A stretch of DNA of 64,000 bases from Leptobrachium leishanense (Eukaryota; Chordata; Amphibia; Anura; Megophryidae): assembly GCA_009667805.1 (NCBI GenBank), contig CM019063.1, positions 54,854,881 to 54,918,880 on the forward strand, written 5' to 3'. Below are positions 60,331-64,000 of the stretch, one piece after another (position 1 is the first letter of the stretch; every line of letters begins with the position of its first letter). A model generated the notes under the pieces. It saw nothing but the letters and a program-made list of their open reading frames with translations, searched no databases and had not been told where the DNA came from. The position numbers were made by a program, and so were the translations under genes.

Positions 60331-62104
60331 CACGAATACAAAAAAAAAAAATATAATACAATGGTTGGACATGTAGAAAACCTGCCTTGTTTTGGGTCAG
60401 CCATAGAAGACTCCAATAACTCTCGAAGACGTATAGAGATTGACCTGCTCCAGATACTTGAATAATAATGGACGCCGACAAGGTTTCGATACCGTCAACA
60501 TCTGACATTTTCTTGCGCTATGCTGTTTGTCCCAGTGGATTTCATGGAAAACTCTTGGGAAAAAAAATACAACCATGACACGGGGGCGGGAGGTGATTCT
60601 ATATGAAGAGGTAGGAATGTTTGTTCTACACCCTAACTCCCACTGAAGATACAGTCTGATGTTTTGATTATGTACATAAATTATGTTGATTATTTGGAAG
60701 TCTCCAGCCCAAAATGGCCGCCTTCAGTGAAAGGAAATTGAAAACCGCCTTTCTCGCCCAAGAATTAGTAACCATTTTCTAGAAATGAGTTACTTATTCA
60801 TGGGTTGAGTTTGGTGTAAAACTAGACTAAAATATCCAGTCCCAACCCTTCATCACCCAAATATTAATGGGGTGTCCTAGGACGTTGCAGTTCAATGCCA
60901 CAGCTAGTATTCTGGGTCGAGCCATTGCATTTCTCAGGTATTCAGGCAAATGAACATGAGGAACAATGTTGAATATCTTGACAGCTGAGAGGACTCCCAC
61001 CGGGCCGATTTGCAGAAACAAGGAAAGTAGCAAATACTGATCAATACAATCCAGTGCATAACACTTGAGCCTACACGCCGTAAATTGCAGCTTCCTATAT
61101 TCTGTGTGAATTGTAGTCCGTTCAGCACCAGCAAATCAATGACATCTGATTACCTGCTTTGTCAGTAGTCCGCTTTCCAGTTCTTATCAACTCCCACATC
61201 GAACCCAAACTGGAAACTTCTAAAACGCTCATTAATCGCTCATTAATAGTTGCCATATGTGCTTTTCGTTCTGTGTTCTCCCTGGACCTTAAAGTAGTCT
61301 AGAATGAGGTTGTGCACTTTAAAAACCCAGATTTACTACTTTGTTTATTGTAAACATGGAGCAGGAATTCTTTTTACATATGGCCACCGCTAATATTTGA
61401 GATGTTGGAGCCTCGAAGGTCAAATATACCACAACGGCTCTTACCGTACTGTAAGTCATTCCCAAAACTATCTACAGGTTACCCAATAAATTACTGCGAA
61501 ATATAAGCATCAACCCAAACCATATCAATGTGCGTAGATATTGACCCATTAACCGTCCTTAAATACTGTTAAGTCTATTCATCGCTAGAGCTGAGATCAC
61601 CTGTAAAGGTTGAACCAAGTAACAGACGTCCAGCGCTCCACCAGTTTCTGCCACCATAAAGGTGTACAAAAACACATTTTGACAACTTTGCGAGAATCTC
61701 GGGTTGGCCTACAGCTTGGAAATGACAATGTGGAGTGGTCAACCTCAACCAGTTCTGGTTTACTACAGTGTGAGAGTGCTGGGTGCCTTTTTAACGTTTA
61801 GTTCTTGGTTCTCCCTCCATCCAGTTTGGTAGCACTGGGCCTGGTGGAGGCATCGCTTTCCAAGCAACCTCAATTGCATATGTGCACCATCTTCTTGGTT
61901 GTAGATCGGGCACAATTGTTCCTGACCGTATATTATTACTTATTACCTGCCATGTATAAAAGGTTTTCAGAACCATATGTAGCATTATCATTTTTAGTTA
62001 TTGTTTTATTACGAAATCGTGGATGAAAAATATCTTCCAGGAATAAACCTGCACATGAGAGGCTTCTTTTCACATGGATTAAGAAGCTGCAGGATTATAG
62101 TTTG

Positions 62105-62746
62105 TTAAAGGGCCAGTACCACCAAAAAATTAAATGTCCTTATTGTGTTTATTTGATGTTGCTGATCTCTTACATGTGCTTTGTTTTTCTCTTGTATGTT
62201 TAGTTAAGAAAATATTTTCCTCCATATGTGTCACTGGGCGCATCCGATGTGCAATATTTTGTGTTGTAAACTGACCCCCCCCACACAGTTTCTTTCCATC
62301 ACTTGCTCCTCACTGTGTGACTTTGGCCATAGAATGGAGTGAATGAGTCAGTCACTGACTCACATCATTATATTTTGTGGGATGTACTCAAAGGACATCA
62401 CCAGGGGGTGGATTAGAAGTCTTTTTAGCTCCCTGTCTTATCTCATTCAGCTGCCAGCTCTTATCTCGGTTAGCCTGGAGAACAATAGCCTCCTGCAGCC
62501 TTATCTAAACATTCCTTCCTCCACCTCATTAACCGTTAAACCACAGGAGTAAAGTAAAAGTTTTGCACCGATTTTAATAAATGTTGCATTATGGGAAAAA
62601 TCCACAAAATGGAATCGGGAAATAAAAACCTAACTTTATTTTTCCTTTTCACATACAATTACTTCAAACAAACAAAAAAAAAAGCAGCAGCAAATGTTTT
62701 ATAAATTGGTTTCATTTCTAATACACAAGTGGTAGTGTCCCTTTAA
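62105..62746. mobile_element. TTAA-specific MITE downstream of PIK3C3
   Basis: Starts TTAAAGGGCCAGTACCACC and ends aagtggtagtgtcccTTTAA. The ends are inverted, with TTAA on both sides (62105-62108 and 62743-62746). This fits the Kolobok/piggyBac TTAA type. The interior is non-coding. It lies before the distal poly(A) candidate. Confidence 0.7.
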
Positions 62747-62964
62747 TGACTTTTTTGCGATGGGATGTTTAAAGGAGCCATGATGCTAGACTTGTTACAT
62801 TTACAGTTTTTGTTTTGGGGGGTATCATATCGGTAAAATATGTATAGAAATCTCTTTATGAACCCTCCCAAAATGAAGCTTTTCAGTTTTTTTGGTTACT
62901 GTTTGTTCTTAGCTACGACAGCAGAGTATCTGAAGAAGTGTGTTATCACGATGAAAATATTTGT

Positions 62965-62970
62965 AATAAA
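62965..62970 (+). promoter_or_regulatory. Candidate distal poly(A) signal AATAAA with GU-rich downstream element
   Basis: The hexamer in ttgtAATAAAccag is followed by a possible CA cleavage site and then a GT-rich stretch (gtgtttgagtgtttttt). This is the best-formed poly(A) context downstream of the gene. If it is used for PIK3C3, the 3' UTR would be about 2.95 kb and would include the TTAA element at 62105-62746. Confidence 0.4.
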
Positions 62971-63529
62971 CCAGTTTCAATGAAGTGTTTGAGTGTTTTT
63001 TGTTGCTGTCATCTTTATTTCTCTCACGGGTTGCACTGACGTCATGACGTGCTACCTACAGTCCAAAGAAACCCTTGCTTTGCACTGAGGCCTCCTTCCT
63101 GGGGACAGGGTAGTTATTATCTTTAAATGTGTTTGCTTCTACAGGGCACCATTTGGAATTGTCCACGTGCTTTTTATTGACATGACCATTCAGCTGTTAT
63201 TGCCAAACTGCTGTACTTACCTCCATGGTGCTGCCATCGGAGGTCCAGTCAGATGTGCTGATGATTTCCTGTCAGTTGAGATTAGAAGAGCCGGCCTATA
63301 GGAAACGAGCAAAGAGGGCGCCCAGCAGTGAACATGACGGGTTAATGTCTAAATTTCAAATCTGATTCTAAAAATCTCCCCAATCTGTCAAACAATGCAA
63401 AGATTAAAAAATGGTCGGGCATTTGAGGCTCATTGTAGACGTTCATCAAGACAGAGTATCCAGTCTTCAGGAATCTATTACCTATCAATCTCTGGCTCCT
63501 GCCTTTCTAATCATGGTGTGGATCAGAAG

Positions 63530-63715
63530 TCCTTGTAACAGATCTCTGTGCCCGGACAGGGTCGCATTTGTTAAATGGCACTTCCTCACTGGACACCCAG
63601 GTTCTCTTCGTGGCTCTCACGCCTTTCCTCAGTACCTTAGCTGCAGCTTAAGGACAGGTGCATGTAGAGAGCCTGACAAGCACTCCCAGAAATAAGCTGA
63701 AGCTGTAGACCTGGA
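63530..63715. repeat. Dispersed repeat D, second copy
   Basis: Shares gtaacagatctctgtgccc, gctgcagcttaaggacag, tagagagcctgacaagcact and tgtagacctggagcc with 54810-54990. The flank 63736-64000 shows no match that I can support. Confidence 0.5.
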
Positions 63716-64000
63716 GCCTTTTGTTGGCACAGCAAGCAGAAGTTAGCTGCTACCCTAAATCATGAGCAGTGACTTCAAGCTTGGTCAGAATAGAACTAGT
63801 TTATTCATAGAGACATACAGGTACAGTCAAGGACCAACCCCATTTGCATACAACCAAATAGATAACAACACAGATCAGATAACTGCACAGTACCTTCAAA
63901 CAATGGACAAAGGGATTTCCTAGGAGGAGAAGGGGGGAGAAAGCGGGGTAAAGGAATTTCTTATAGAATGTACACAACAGAGAGCAGGTACTAATACAGA

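Larger units (their letters stand above)
60331..64000. other. Downstream region
   Basis: Apart from the TTAA element, the distal poly(A) candidate and repeat D, I find no gene or RNA. 60331-62100 looks largely single-copy and could be a long 3' UTR. 62750-63500 likewise has no classified repeat. Confidence 0.5.

Overview
The window is vertebrate nuclear DNA carrying the 3' end of a single protein-coding gene on the + strand. That gene is PIK3C3 (VPS34), the class III phosphatidylinositol 3-kinase catalytic subunit. Four coding exons join in frame: 7955-8123, 8596-8686, 32532-32657 and 60005-60019. Together they encode about 133 residues, from the kinase DFG motif to the C-terminal YWR helix and the stop codon. 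The upstream exons lie outside the window. The introns are large (0.5, 23.8 and 27.3 kb). I see no tRNA, rRNA or second host gene. The mixture of DIRS-like, CR1, L2/Rex1-like, Tc1/mariner, hAT, Harbinger-like and TTAA-specific elements, with tRNA-derived SINEs, fits an amphibian, most likely a frog. That assignment is an inference.

Layout: 1-7954 is intron with a tandem repeat at the very start, a decayed DIRS-type retrotransposon with a perfect 68-bp inverted repeat, hAT MITEs, a CR1 tail and a TAA-flanked element. 7955-8686 holds two kinase exons separated by a 472-bp intron. 8687-32531 is intron. It contains a hAT element with an exact 8-bp target duplication that carries a 1.45-kb 33-bp VNTR and a Harbinger-like insertion. 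It also contains a 1.3-kb polypyrimidine tract and a Tc1 element nested in a TTAA element. A second Tc1 element (27480-32466) contains a MITE, a LINE with a 2A-like peptide motif and a composite SINE, and it stops 65 bp before the third exon. 32658-60004 is intron with a three-level nest (CR1 inside Tc1 inside hAT, 36951-42555), tandem CR1 fragments, another LINE, another composite SINE and further MITEs. 60005 onward is the last exon, the 3' UTR and downstream sequence.

The host gene is conventional and under clear purifying selection. The interest lies in the introns. Target-site duplications and empty paralogous sites give the order of several insertions. Two SINE families share 3' tails with two different LINEs in the same window. 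One VNTR can be traced to a single unit inside a transposon. All transposon coding regions seen here are broken by stops, frameshifts, truncation or loss of catalytic residues, so none looks autonomous.
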